NCBI RefSeq assembly: GCF_052118845.1
Contig: NZ_JBQKGJ010000006.1
Location: 95,817-159,816, forward strand
Direction of reading: 5' to 3'
Length of the DNA: 64,000 nucleotides
Source: Bilifractor sp002394235
Lineage (GTDB): Bacteria > Bacillota > Clostridia > Lachnospirales > Lachnospiraceae
Each line of letters opens with the position of its first letter. The first letter of the stretch is position 1. The notes beneath the pieces are model-generated. The model did no database searches and was not told where the DNA came from. It saw only the letters and a list, made by a program, of their open reading frames with translations. A program made the position numbers and the translations under genes. Shown one piece after another: positions 8,440 through 16,277 of the stretch.

Positions 8440-9054
8440 ATGATAGCGATAATTGATTATGATGCGGGGAATATCAGGAGCGTTGAAAAAGCGTTCGTTT
8501 CACTCGGACAGGAGGTAACGGTCACCAGGGATGCCGGAGTACTCCGGAGCGCGGATAAAGTGGTCCTTCCTGGAGTCGGGAATTTCGGAGACTGTATGCA
8601 GAATCTGGAGAAGTTCGGGCTTGTTCCGGTCATCCGCGAAATCGCATCGAGCGGCAAGCCCTTCCTTGGAATCTGTGTCGGTCTCCAGCTTTTGTTTGAG
8701 GAGAGCGAGGAATCGCCGGGTGTGAAGGGCCTCGGGATCCTGAAGGGCAAAATCCTTCGTATCCCTGACGGGGAGAACCGGAAAATTCCCCACATGGGCT
8801 GGAATTCGATTCATCTGGTCCGGCAGAACGGTACCGGGAGACTGTTTTGCGGAATCCCTGAACAGTCCTATGTCTATTTTGTGCATTCCTATTACCTGAA
8901 AGCCGCAGATGAAAGCATCGTCACTGCTACCACCGAGTACGGCGTGACGATTCATGCATCCGTTGAAAAGGGCAATGTGTTCGCAACCCAGTTCCATCCG
9001 GAGAAAAGCTCTGACACCGGACTGGCGATTCTCAGAAACTTTGCCGGACTTTGA
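8440..9054 (+). CDS. hisH: Imidazole glycerol phosphate synthase, glutaminase subunit
   Basis: HisH releases ammonia from glutamine and channels it to HisF for histidine synthesis. The class I glutamine amidotransferase fold is visible: VVLPGVGNFGDCM, the nucleophile Cys79 in GICVGLQLLF, and the His-Glu pair in QFHPEKS near the C-terminus. The 204-residue length is normal. AAGGA precedes the ATG. hisF follows after 123 bases instead of overlapping, and no other his genes are nearby, so the pathway is split in this genome. Confidence 0.96.
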   Translation: MIAIIDYDAGNIRSVEKAFVSLGQEVTVTRDAGVLRSADKVVLPGVGNFGDCMQNLEKFGLVPVIREIASSGKPFLGICVGLQLLFEESEESPGVKGLGILKGKILRIPDGENRKIPHMGWNSIHLVRQNGTGRLFCGIPEQSYVYFVHSYYLKAADESIVTATTEYGVTIHASVEKGNVFATQFHPEKSSDTGLAILRNFAGL

Positions 9055-9102
9055 TAACCAGAACCATGATCCCGGGAAATGGAGTTAAGCAATCAATAAT
9101 AA

Positions 9103-9149
9103 GGATCAAAGCGAATACGGATCAAAGCGAATACGGATCCAAGCAATTA
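9103..9149 (+). repeat. 16-bp tandem repeat between hisH and hisF
   Basis: GGATCAAAGCGAATAC occurs twice in tandem (9103-9118, 9119-9134), followed by a degenerate third start (GGATCCAAGCAATTA). No function is evident. Confidence 0.85.
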
Positions 9150-9177
9150 AATATTTAAAATACTCATGGAGAATGCT

Positions 9178-9942
9178 ATGTTTACAAAACGAATCATTCC
9201 CTGCCTGGACATCAAGAACGGGCGGGTTGTAAAAGGCGTGAACTTTGTAAATCTCAGGGATGCCGGCGATCCGGTGGAGGTTGCAAAGGCCTATGACAGA
9301 GAAGGCGCTGACGAAGTCGTTTTTCTCGATATCACCGCTTCCAGTGATCACAGGAACACCGTAGTGGATATGGTCCGGAAGGTGGCTGAGAATGTTTTCA
9401 TCCCGTTTACGGTCGGCGGCGGCATCCGCACCGTGGAGGATTTCAAGGCGCTTCTTCGTGAGGGCGCAGACAAAATTTCCATAAACTCTTCCGCCATTGA
9501 GAACCCGGATCTGATCAGTGAAGCAGCTATGAAGTTCGGCAGCCAGTGCGTCGTTGTGGCGATTGATGCAAGAAAAAGACCTGACGGAGAGGGATGGACG
9601 GTTTATAAGCACGGCGGCAGGGTCGATGTGGGCCTCGATGCAGTCGAATGGGCTGCGGAGGCGGAACACCGCGGTGCCGGTGAGATCCTGCTTACCAGCA
9701 TGGATTGTGACGGCACCAAGGCAGGATATGACCTGGAGCTGACCGGCGCGATTTCCCGGGAGGTTGGAATACCGGTCATCGCTTCCGGAGGCGCCGGAAG
9801 CATGGAGGATTTCTACAAAGCGCTGACGGTGGGAGGCGCTGACGCGGCACTGGCGGCATCACTGTTTCATTACAGGGAACTGGAGATCCGGCAGGTCAAG
9901 AAGTATCTGCAGGAGCACGGGGTGCCCGTGAGACTGGTCTGA
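9178..9942 (+). CDS. hisF: Imidazole glycerol phosphate synthase, cyclase subunit
   Basis: HisF is the TIM-barrel cyclase that makes imidazole glycerol phosphate and AICAR from PRFAR and ammonia. The N-terminus MFTKRIIPCLDIKNGRVVKG contains the catalytic Asp11. The second catalytic Asp sits in VVVAIDARK, and the phosphate-binding loops VGGGIRT and IASGGAGS are present. I choose ATG 9178 (254 residues), the canonical HisF start, with GGAG eight bases upstream, over the in-frame ATG at 9166. It pairs with hisH immediately upstream. Confidence 0.97.
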   Translation: MFTKRIIPCLDIKNGRVVKGVNFVNLRDAGDPVEVAKAYDREGADEVVFLDITASSDHRNTVVDMVRKVAENVFIPFTVGGGIRTVEDFKALLREGADKISINSSAIENPDLISEAAMKFGSQCVVVAIDARKRPDGEGWTVYKHGGRVDVGLDAVEWAAEAEHRGAGEILLTSMDCDGTKAGYDLELTGAISREVGIPVIASGGAGSMEDFYKALTVGGADAALAASLFHYRELEIRQVKKYLQEHGVPVRLV

Positions 9943-9989
9943 GGCAAGAATTATGACAGGCGGATGAATACAGCAGGAGGGAGCAGGAG

Positions 9990-10673
9990 ATGGCAGGTCT
10001 TACCGGAAGCTGGGAAAAAGCCATGAAACCGGAATTTTCCAAGCCGTATTACAGAAAACTCTTTTTTACCGTAAGTCAGGAGTACAGGACGAGAACGATA
10101 TATCCTCCGGCAGAAGATATTTTCAATGCCTTTCATTTTACGCCGCTGGACCAGGTGAAGGTAGTTATTCTCGGGCAGGATCCGTATCATGAGCCGGGAC
10201 AGGCTCACGGGCTCTCTTTTTCCGTGAAGCCGGGAATTGAGATCCCCCCTTCCCTTGTAAATATCTATCAGGAGCTTCACGATGATCTCGGGTGTTACAT
10301 TCCGGATAACGGATATCTGGTCAAGTGGGCGAAGCAGGGCGTTATGATGCTCAACTCGGTTCTGACGGTTCGGGCGCATCAGGCAAATTCTCACCGGAAT
10401 ATCGGGTGGGAGGAGTTTACCGATGCGGCGATCCGTGTACTTGCGGATCAGGACAGGCCGATGGTGTTCATTCTGTGGGGAAAGCCGGCCCAGAGAAAAG
10501 CGGAGATGATCTATAATCCGAAGCATCTCGTGCTGAAGTCGCCGCACCCCAGCCCGCTGTCTGCGTACAGAGGCTTTTTTGGAAGCAGACCCTTCTCGAA
10601 GACCAACCGGTATCTAGAGGAGAACGGAATAGAGCCCATTGACTGGCAGATCGAGAACATCGCCGGGAAATGA
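9990..10673 (+). CDS. ung: Uracil-DNA glycosylase (family 1)
   Basis: Ung removes uracil from DNA to start base-excision repair. The family 1 signatures are intact: GQDPYHEPGQAHGLSFSV with catalytic Asp64, MLNSVLTV, and the HPSPLSAYRGF loop near the C-terminus. The 227-residue length is normal. GGAGGGAGCAGGAG provides a strong ribosome-binding site before the ATG. The stop TGA is overlapped by an ATG (ATGA at 10670) that opens a 58-codon repetitive frame leading to the next gene. Confidence 0.97.
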   Translation: MAGLTGSWEKAMKPEFSKPYYRKLFFTVSQEYRTRTIYPPAEDIFNAFHFTPLDQVKVVILGQDPYHEPGQAHGLSFSVKPGIEIPPSLVNIYQELHDDLGCYIPDNGYLVKWAKQGVMMLNSVLTVRAHQANSHRNIGWEEFTDAAIRVLADQDRPMVFILWGKPAQRKAEMIYNPKHLVLKSPHPSPLSAYRGFFGSRPFSKTNRYLEENGIEPIDWQIENIAGK

Positions 10674-10813
10674 GAAATGCAGACCGGCCGGACCGGGCCC
10701 GGGAGATGAGAAATGCAGACCGGCCGGACCGGGCCCGGGAGATGAGAGATACAGACCGGCCGAACCGGGTCCGGGAGATGAGAGATACAGACCGGCCGGA
10801 TCGGGCACGGGAG
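10670..10813 (+). repeat. 36-bp tandem repeat, four units
   Basis: Four 36-base units at 10670, 10706, 10742 and 10778 share GACCGGCCG and CCGGGAGATGAGA. The first two are identical at almost every base; later units carry scattered substitutions. Each contains GGGAG followed by ATG. The unit length preserves all three forward frames. Confidence 0.95.
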
Positions 10814-10846
10814 CAGGAAATATTAGCAGGAGCACGGATACCATGA
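10670..10846 (+). CDS. 58-codon repetitive bridging ORF between ung and flippase gene
   Basis: This frame begins with an ATG overlapping the ung stop (ATGA, 10670-10673) and ends with a TGA overlapping the flippase ATG (ATGA, 10843-10846). It encodes four 12-residue units of the type MRNADRPDRARE/MRDTDRPDRARE followed by ten other residues. No domain is recognisable. Ribosomes terminating on ung could re-initiate and be carried to the flippase start, so it may act as a translational coupler. It could also be an accident of a 36-base repeat that cannot create stops. Confidence 0.35.
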   Translation: MRNADRPDRAREMRNADRPDRAREMRDTDRPNRVREMRDTDRPDRAREQEILAGARIP

Positions 10847-12474
10847 CAGAGAAAAACTCAAACTCACTCGTAAAAAACGCGTCCGTTCTGATGATTGCGT
10901 CCATCATTTCACGCGTCATCGGTCTTCTCTACCGAAGACCTCTCGGAAGTATTCTGGGGTCGGTCGGACTTGGATATTATGGATACGCAAGCAATCTGTA
11001 TTCGATTCTTCTTCTGATCTCTTCCTACAGCATTCCAATGGCGACGTCAAAGATCATCTCGGAGATGCTTGCAAAGAAGGAGTACAGGGGAGCGCATAAG
11101 GTCTTCCGGGGAGCCATGCTCTATGCGGTTATTGTCGGAGGTATCACGGCGCTGATCTGTTTTTTCGGCGGTGCAATTCTTCTCCCGCAGAACCAGCAGA
11201 ATGCTCTTCCAGCGCTTCGCGCACTGGCACCGACGATTTTTCTTTCCGCGATCCTCGGCGTATTGAGAGGATATTTTCAGGCACACCGGACGATGACGCC
11301 CACATCCATCTCGCAAATCCTGGAACAGATCATGAACGCGATCGTCAGCATTCTGGCGGCATGGATTCTGATCCGCAATCTTGCGCCGGAGGGCGGTACG
11401 AGAGCTGCTATATACGGAGCCATGGGCGGAACCATCGGAACCGGTGCGGGAGTTTTGGTCGGACTTCTGTTCATGACCTTCGTGTATATGCTGAACAGAG
11501 GCTATTTCCGGAGAAAAATCGCACACGACCGCAGATCCACAGAACAGAGTTACCAGGAAATCCTGAAGATGCTTGTTCTGATGATTACGCCGATTATTTT
11601 CACCTCATTTATCTACAACTGCAGCGCGTATGCGGACAGCTATCTGTACTCCGCGATCCAGGGATTTAACGGAATGTCTGCGGATTCCATATCTGCTGCC
11701 TACGGAGAATACAGCAATTATTATGTTCCCATTGTCTCGATTCCGCTGGCGATGGCCTCCGCCAGTACCTCTGCCATGATGCCCGAGGTATCAGGGAAAT
11801 ACGCAATTGGTCAGCTCGACGAGCTGAACCGCCAGGTAAATCAGACACTTCGTCTGACGATGTTCATCTGCATTCCGTGCATGATCGGACTGACGGTTCT
11901 CGCTAATCCGATCATGGGAGTGCTTTTTCCGTCGGCGAGCGAGCTGGCGGAGAAGCTGCTCTTTGCCGGTTCCGTTTTCGTTGTGACCGATTCCTTCTCC
12001 ATTGTGACGGGAGGTGTGCTTCAGGCGATCGGAAAGCAGCATGTGGCTCTGGTCAATGCAGGAATTTCGCTTGCTGTCAATCTGGCTTCTCTCGCGGTTA
12101 TGCTGTTCGCAAGACCCGGACTTGATATTTATGCGGTTATGCTCTCCAATATCATTTTCTCGCTGGTATGCTGCTTCCTGAACATTCTGTCCATGAAGAA
12201 ACACTTAAGAACAAGGCACGAGATCCGGAAAACATATGTGGAGCCTCTGGCATCGTCCGTGATCATGGGGGCTGTCGCCTGGCTCATCTACACGGCGCTG
12301 TTCCATCTTACGAGGAGACCGTTCATCGGTCTGCTTGTGGCGATTCTGGTTGCGATTGTTGTCTATCTCGTATCCTATGTCGTCATTTCAAAGACAACAG
12401 AGGAGGAGATGTACCGGTTCCCGATGGGAGGGAGAATCGTGAAATTCCTGCGGCTGATCCGGATCTATCACTGA
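10843..12474 (+). CDS. Polysaccharide biosynthesis / MurJ-SpoVB-like lipid flippase
   Basis: An integral membrane protein of the MOP flippase superfamily (SpoVB/MurJ/oligosaccharide flippase branch), likely moving a lipid-linked cell-wall or envelope precursor across the membrane. From ATG 10843 it is 543 residues with about fourteen hydrophobic segments. The N-terminal NASVLMIASIISRVIGLLYR and 'GLGYYGYASNLYSILLLISS' are typical of the SpoVB-like group. AGGAG lies ten bases before this ATG. An in-frame upstream extension from 10639 through the 36-bp repeats would add a low-complexity Pro/Gly tail and is unlikely. MurJ, SpoVB and related roles cannot be separated here. Confidence 0.85.
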   Translation: MTEKNSNSLVKNASVLMIASIISRVIGLLYRRPLGSILGSVGLGYYGYASNLYSILLLISSYSIPMATSKIISEMLAKKEYRGAHKVFRGAMLYAVIVGGITALICFFGGAILLPQNQQNALPALRALAPTIFLSAILGVLRGYFQAHRTMTPTSISQILEQIMNAIVSILAAWILIRNLAPEGGTRAAIYGAMGGTIGTGAGVLVGLLFMTFVYMLNRGYFRRKIAHDRRSTEQSYQEILKMLVLMITPIIFTSFIYNCSAYADSYLYSAIQGFNGMSADSISAAYGEYSNYYVPIVSIPLAMASASTSAMMPEVSGKYAIGQLDELNRQVNQTLRLTMFICIPCMIGLTVLANPIMGVLFPSASELAEKLLFAGSVFVVTDSFSIVTGGVLQAIGKQHVALVNAGISLAVNLASLAVMLFARPGLDIYAVMLSNIIFSLVCCFLNILSMKKHLRTRHEIRKTYVEPLASSVIMGAVAWLIYTALFHLTRRPFIGLLVAILVAIVVYLVSYVVISKTTEEEMYRFPMGGRIVKFLRLIRIYH

Positions 12475-12700
12475 TTATGAGAGAAATTTCCCGGTGCTTG
12501 AGGACTCCTCGTGCAGCGCTTCAATGAAATCGAGTAGCTTCGCACAATCCCTCTCGCAGTTCGCATTGCCGCAATATCTGGTTTGATGTTTCAAGATCGG
12601 GCAGCCAAAGATAAGCTTAAGATCTGCGCTGAAGGAATATTCGATTCGATATTTCAGGATCGTGTAGCGAAAAATAAATTTTTGCAGTGTAAACTGGCGC
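12475..12700. other. Intergenic stretch without a recognisable gene
   Basis: This stretch contains a diverged internal duplication: a segment around 12583-12625 resembles one around 12645-12690, both with TTTCARGATCG followed by an A-rich tract. Short frames exist on both strands, but none has a good ribosome-binding site or a recognised domain. It may be decayed coding sequence. Confidence 0.4.
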
Positions 12701-12800
12701 AACGAGATAAAACACGCTGCGCGAGTTTTATCTCGCTATCGCGACGCTCGCCGCACACGAATACTTCGCATTCGGCTGCGGCTCACTGTTCGCGTAAATA
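12701..12800 (-). repeat. Dispersed 100-bp two-hairpin repeat, copy A (reverse orientation)
   Basis: This is the reverse complement of the copies at 25904, 29120 and 56781. It contains the perfect 10-base stem CGAGATAAAA/TTTTATCTCG and the second hairpin built on GCCGCA/TGCGGC. It is the only copy oriented against the neighbouring gene. Confidence 0.95.
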
Positions 12801-12804
12801 ACCG

Positions 12805-12836
12805 ATTCCCGGGCATGTTCGCCCGGGAATTTTGTT
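12805..12836 (+). terminator. Intrinsic terminator
   Basis: ATTCCCGGGC (12805-12814) pairs perfectly with GCCCGGGAAT (12821-12830) and is followed by TTTGTT. It probably ends transcripts coming from the flippase gene through repeat copy A. Confidence 0.75.
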
Positions 12837-12930
12837 ACAGAGATATTAATGAATTTTACGCGTTGTTACGCAAGATCTTGTGGTGACTGCATGCAGATGA
12901 CACTACCTGTACATGATACGACAGAAAAGT

Positions 12931-12959
12931 AAAAAAGCCTTAAAATAAAGGCTTTTTTT
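12931..12959. terminator. Bidirectional intrinsic terminator
   Basis: AAAAAAGCCT and AGGCTTTTTTT form a stem with a short AT-rich loop and T tracts in both directions. It lies just upstream of the next promoter. Confidence 0.85.
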
Positions 12960-12970
12960 GCTGCGGGAAC

Positions 12971-12981
12971 TGTGATATAAT
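12971..12981 (+). promoter_or_regulatory. Extended -10 promoter for the gene at 13047
   Basis: TGTGATATAAT contains a consensus TATAAT (12976-12981) after a TG motif. No good -35 box is present at normal spacing. GAGGGAG follows before the ATG at 13047. Confidence 0.55.
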
Positions 12982-13046
12982 CGGTATCAGTCAGAGAATA
13001 TAAGGGATTCCCGACTGGTTTTACAGAGGAAAGAGGGAGTATTACA

Positions 13047-13595
13047 ATGAGAGGGGCCAGAAGGAAAGTTACAAAAATATTAATCACTGTTGCGCTTACA
13101 TTAAGCATGTTTGGCTGTGCAACAAGCGTATTTGCAGCCGGGCGTGATCTGGTAGGCGGAGGAACGAGCAGAACGGTTGTCCGCAATTCGTCGTCATCCA
13201 CCGGGAACGCTGCTTCTTCTGCGGCTGCCGGTTCCGGCGCAGCAGCTTCAGCATCCACCGGCACACAGACGGTCTCCGGATCTGCGGGCACACAGGCTGC
13301 ATATGGAAATACCGCTTCGTCAGAACAGCAGAATGCGGGTACGGCCGCAGGCGGGGAACAGAGCACCGCTCCCGCGGTAACGGTCGTTGCAGGAAATGCG
13401 GCGACGGGATATATTGATATCATCACGCCGTTCATGGTATTGTTTGTATGGACATTCCTTTTGTTCTGGGCGCTGACGATCACCCTGATCCATCGTGTCA
13501 GAGAGAGAAGAAATGCGGTCTATCACGAGGAATATCTGGAATTCCGGAGAACGATGAGCCAGGATATCGATCTTGGCAGCATTATCACCATTTAA
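13047..13595 (+). CDS. Small secreted/membrane-anchored Ser/Ala/Gly-rich protein, unknown
   Basis: I do not recognise a family. The 182-residue product starts with a positively charged signal segment (MRGARRKVTK) and a hydrophobic core ending near VFAAG. The stretch SMFGC is a weak lipobox candidate. Residues about 35-125 are low-complexity Ser/Ala/Gly/Thr. A strong transmembrane helix (FMVLFVWTFLLFWALTITLI) lies near residue 135, followed by a basic cytoplasmic tail ending in SQDIDLGSIITI. It has its own promoter and two downstream hairpins, so it is monocistronic. A bitopic envelope protein with a flexible external linker fits what can be seen. Confidence 0.7.
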   Translation: MRGARRKVTKILITVALTLSMFGCATSVFAAGRDLVGGGTSRTVVRNSSSSTGNAASSAAAGSGAAASASTGTQTVSGSAGTQAAYGNTASSEQQNAGTAAGGEQSTAPAVTVVAGNAATGYIDIITPFMVLFVWTFLLFWALTITLIHRVRERRNAVYHEEYLEFRRTMSQDIDLGSIITI

Positions 13596-13611
13596 ATTCA
13601 ATATCATCAAA

Positions 13612-13643
13612 CCCTCATTGGAGAGATTCGGATGAGGGAATTT
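13612..13643 (+). terminator. Hairpin after the 13047 gene
   Basis: CCCTCAT (13612-13618) pairs with ATGAGGG (13632-13638), followed by AATTT. This is a weak terminator candidate. Confidence 0.45.
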
Positions 13644-13673
13644 GGATGAAGAAGTCATGCAACGAAAAGAGAG

Positions 13674-13724
13674 ACGGGTCTGCCGCGTGAACCTGAGGAT
13701 TTCACGGCCGACCCGTTATCTTTT
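13674..13724 (+). terminator. Intrinsic terminator before the metal cluster
   Basis: ACGGGTC (13674-13680) and GACCCGT (13710-13716) close a longer imperfect stem (GTGAA/TTCAC inside), followed by TATCTTTT. Confidence 0.65.
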
Positions 13725-13754
13725 GGGAAGAACATCGGACACAAGGGAGGAAAA

Positions 13755-14120
13755 ATGACGGAGCAGAAGAAAGACACCGTTCTGTCTAATGTCCGGCACA
13801 CGCATTTGCTGGAGGACGGAACAGAGATCACGCATACCCACGAACATACCCACACGCATACACACCAGAATACGAAAGCGGTAGTCAATCGTCTTTCCAG
13901 GGCGATTGGTCATCTCACCATGGTGAAGAGAATGGTAGAGGAGGGCAGGGACTGCAGCGATGTTCTGATTCAGCTGGCCGCGGTCAAGTCCGCACTGAAC
14001 AGTACAGGCAAGGTGATTCTGAAGGATCACCTGGAACACTGCATGGTTGATGCCATTGAGAGCGGAGACATGAAGGAAATCGAAGAGCTGAACAGAGCAA
14101 TTGATCAATTTATCAAGTGA
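13755..14120 (+). CDS. CsoR/RcnR-family metal-sensing transcriptional repressor
   Basis: This all-helical repressor family dissociates from DNA when it binds Cu(I), Ni(II) or Co(II). The 121-residue protein has the DUF156 core (NRLSRAIGHLTMVKRMVEEG). Cys67, His92 and Cys96 match the spacing of the Cu(I) ligands of CsoR and the equivalent set of the nickel sensor InrS. Residues 27-37 are HTHEHTHTHTH, an added His-rich segment that could bind nickel or cobalt. Ribosome-binding site GGGAGG precedes the ATG. The following genes encode a Ni/Co-type ECF transporter, so I infer that it controls metal uptake or efflux. The metal is not proven. Confidence 0.9.
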   Translation: MTEQKKDTVLSNVRHTHLLEDGTEITHTHEHTHTHTHQNTKAVVNRLSRAIGHLTMVKRMVEEGRDCSDVLIQLAAVKSALNSTGKVILKDHLEHCMVDAIESGDMKEIEELNRAIDQFIK

Positions 14121-14126
14121 GGATAA

Positions 14127-14792
14127 ATGAAAATGAGTACATTCGACAGAGAGAACGGGACAGATGTCTCCGAAGAGGAACTGTTCAGGCATTATCAGGC
14201 TCAATATGCAGAGACGGAGCCTACACATATCGCAAACAGACTCGGACTTCCTTTTGACTATATCTTTGAGCGGTTCAGCGTCTCTTTTATGGGGAAGGAA
14301 TACTATGTCTCGCATCCCGGCATGAGGATCGAGGCTGCTGATGGAGAGGATCCATACCGGCTCGAAAGCCTTCCTTCCGGGAGAATCCTGATCGGAAGAT
14401 ATCTTCTTCACGCGACAGTGTTTCCGCAGAATGGGGAATTTATGGCATTCCGGGAACTGCCCAGCGGCGAGGTATATGCGCGGCAGTTTGAGGAACGATG
14501 CCTGAGCCGTCTTGCCAGACGGTTTGGAAGCCATCTGGATGAATTCGGGGATATTATGGAATATATCGGCGCGGAGCATATTCACGGCGCAGATGAGGCA
14601 TGGGAATTTGAATTTCTGGACGGACTGTCCATTCGTTTCTTATTCTGGAGAGGGGACGAGGAGTTTGCGCCAACGGCACAGATTCTGTTTTCCAGCAATT
14701 TTCCGGCGGCTTTCGGCACCTATGATCTGGCGGAGATCATTGACACCTGCATGGAGGCATTCGAAAATGTTCTTCAATATCTGAAAAAATAA
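14127..14792 (+). CDS. DUF3786 domain-containing protein
   Basis: This 221-residue soluble protein looks like a member of the DUF3786 family; its function is not established. It starts six bases after csoR and precedes the nickel/cobalt permease gene, so it is probably co-transcribed. No signal peptide or membrane helix is visible. Segments such as 'PLPFDYIFERFSVSF' region, 'EYYVSHPGMRIE' and 'EIIDTCMEAFENVLQYLKK' look like a compact alpha/beta fold. The link to metal handling comes from gene context only. Identification rests on overall resemblance, so I am moderately sure. Confidence 0.65.
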   Translation: MKMSTFDRENGTDVSEEELFRHYQAQYAETEPTHIANRLGLPFDYIFERFSVSFMGKEYYVSHPGMRIEAADGEDPYRLESLPSGRILIGRYLLHATVFPQNGEFMAFRELPSGEVYARQFEERCLSRLARRFGSHLDEFGDIMEYIGAEHIHGADEAWEFEFLDGLSIRFLFWRGDEEFAPTAQILFSSNFPAAFGTYDLAEIIDTCMEAFENVLQYLKK

Positions 14793-14902
14793 CCCCCCAC
14801 CCAGCTTCTTTTTTACCGGAGCAGGGACTATCATTGTGTGTGAACGGTGATGCAGGTACTGTCCGCACGCCGGAATATGTAGTTGACACGGGGGATTCTT
14901 TT

Positions 14903-15946
14903 ATGCACATTCCAGAAAATTATCTAAGTCCACAGACCTGTGCGGTGATGACCGCAGTGATGATTCCGGTCTGGGTACATGCGGTGAAGAAGATCAAGGT
15001 GGAGATTCCGAAGACAAAGATGCCTCTGATGGGGGTGGCTGCGGCATTCTCCTTTGTTGCAATGATGTTCAACGTTCCGTTGCCTGGTGGCACGACGGGA
15101 CATGCGGTAGGGGGAACGCTGATTGCGCTGCTTCTCGGCCCGAATGCGGCCTGTATCTCGGTGACGATCGCTCTGCTGATACAGGCACTGCTTTTCGGTG
15201 ACGGCGGGATTCTGGCTTTTGGGGCCAACTGCTTCAATATGGCCTTTGTCCTTCCGTATCTCGGATATGCAATTTACAGTCTGATCCGCAGCCGGACCAG
15301 TTCCGAAAAGGGAAGGCTTGTGGCTGCAGGAGTCGGAAGCTATATCGGCATCAATGCCGCGGCGTTCTGCGCGGCCGTTGAGTTCGGCATCCAGCCTGCG
15401 CTCTTCCACACGGCGTCCGGTCAGGCTCTGTACTGCCCGTACGGACTGAACATCGCAATACCGGCAATGATGCTCGGACATCTCACTATCGCAGGCATTG
15501 TCGAGGTGATCTTCACTGTTGCTGTGCTGGCATATGTACTCCGCACTTCACCGGGGATCTTGCCGGACGCGTCACATGAACAGACGGCCAAGAAGGCAGG
15601 GGTAAAGCCGCTGGCGATCCTTTTGGCGGCATTGATCTGTGCGGTGCCGCTTGGACTTCTGGCTACGGGAACGGCATGGGGAGAATGGGGCGCCGATGAG
15701 ATCGCGTCGGTTGTCAGTGGCGGAAAAGCACTCGGCTATACACCGGCCGGAATGACACAGGGCTTCTCCCTGGAGGCGCTGCTGCCGGATTATTCCATCG
15801 CTGGGCTTCCGGATGCAGTCGGATACATTCTTTCCGCACTGATCGGAGTGCTTCTTCTGATCATTATTTTCCGAATCATTGCGGCATCGATGAAGGAGAC
15901 GGTAGACTTTCACAAGAAGAAAGTATCCGGGGCATCCGCGGATTGA
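14903..15946 (+). CDS. Nickel/cobalt ECF transporter S component, NikMN/CbiM-like fusion
   Basis: This is the substrate-binding membrane component of an energy-coupling-factor transporter for Ni(II) or Co(II). I place the start at ATG 14903, giving MHIPENYLSP: the Met1-His2 N-terminus is the metal ligand in CbiM/NikM proteins. The upstream in-frame extension from 14834 would destroy this and is rejected. PLPGGTTGHAVGGTLIALLLGP is a family hallmark (quoted in two parts: PLPGGTTGHAVGG, TLIALLLGP). After about residue 240, a region with GTAWGEWG and two more membrane helices resembles the NikN/PDGLE subunit, so this appears to be a fused M-N protein of 347 residues. cbiQ- and cbiO-like genes follow. 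Confidence 0.9.
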   Translation: MHIPENYLSPQTCAVMTAVMIPVWVHAVKKIKVEIPKTKMPLMGVAAAFSFVAMMFNVPLPGGTTGHAVGGTLIALLLGPNAACISVTIALLIQALLFGDGGILAFGANCFNMAFVLPYLGYAIYSLIRSRTSSEKGRLVAAGVGSYIGINAAAFCAAVEFGIQPALFHTASGQALYCPYGLNIAIPAMMLGHLTIAGIVEVIFTVAVLAYVLRTSPGILPDASHEQTAKKAGVKPLAILLAALICAVPLGLLATGTAWGEWGADEIASVVSGGKALGYTPAGMTQGFSLEALLPDYSIAGLPDAVGYILSALIGVLLLIIIFRIIAASMKETVDFHKKKVSGASAD

Positions 15947-15966
15947 GAGAAAATAGAATATCCGGG

Positions 15967-16004
15967 AATGAGGATCCGCGCGACTTTGTGTCGGATCCTC
16001 ATTT
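15967..16004 (+). terminator. Hairpin after the nikMN-like gene
   Basis: AATGAGGATCCG (15967-15978) pairs perfectly with CGGATCCTCATT (15992-16003). The tail is short in T. It may act as an intra-operon attenuator between the S component and the T and A components. Confidence 0.7.
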
Positions 16005-16014
16005 CTGCTGCCGC

Positions 16015-16193
16015 ACAGTCTTTGGGCGGTGAGCCATATCCGCTCACACAGTGTGAAGTGGCGGAGTGAACGCTGCAGCAGATCGACGAAGCCGGCCACA
16101 AGTGGCTGCTGCGAGTGCTGCGAAGCAGCGGAGCAGCTGGCTTAATACAGTATGCAGCACATTTATTGTTTGGGCGTTTGCTGTACAAACGGG
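16015..16193 (+). repeat. Partial/degenerate copy of the terminal-inverted-repeat element
   Basis: The right half (about 16099-16155) matches the third arm of the copy at 49971: GCTGC...GTGCTGC-GAA-GCAGC...GCAGC, then GGCTTAATACAG. The following 45 bases, ending in CTGTACAAAC, match the segment after the copy at 23903. The left terminal repeat is not found and the left half is diverged. It fills most of the 331-base gap between nikMN and cbiQ. Confidence 0.7.
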
Positions 16194-16277
16194 ACGCGTG
16201 GGGTTAAAATGACTGTCAGGTCTGTTCGACAGGATCGGAAGGCCTGACTGACTATAATCAGGAAGTGTGAGTATAAT

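Noticed and set aside
10639..10842. N-terminal extension of the flippase through the 36-bp repeats
   Set aside because: It begins inside ung and adds only Pro/Gly repeats. ATG 10843 has a ribosome-binding site and gives a normal family start.
12475..12702. 75-residue minus-strand frame containing CGNANCERDC
   Set aside because: It is partly built on an internal duplication and has no ribosome-binding site I can see; no domain is recognisable.
16193..16277. Nickel/cobalt or cobalamin riboswitch before cbiQ
   Set aside because: I could not find the conserved core of either class; only a small inverted repeat and a TATAAT are visible.
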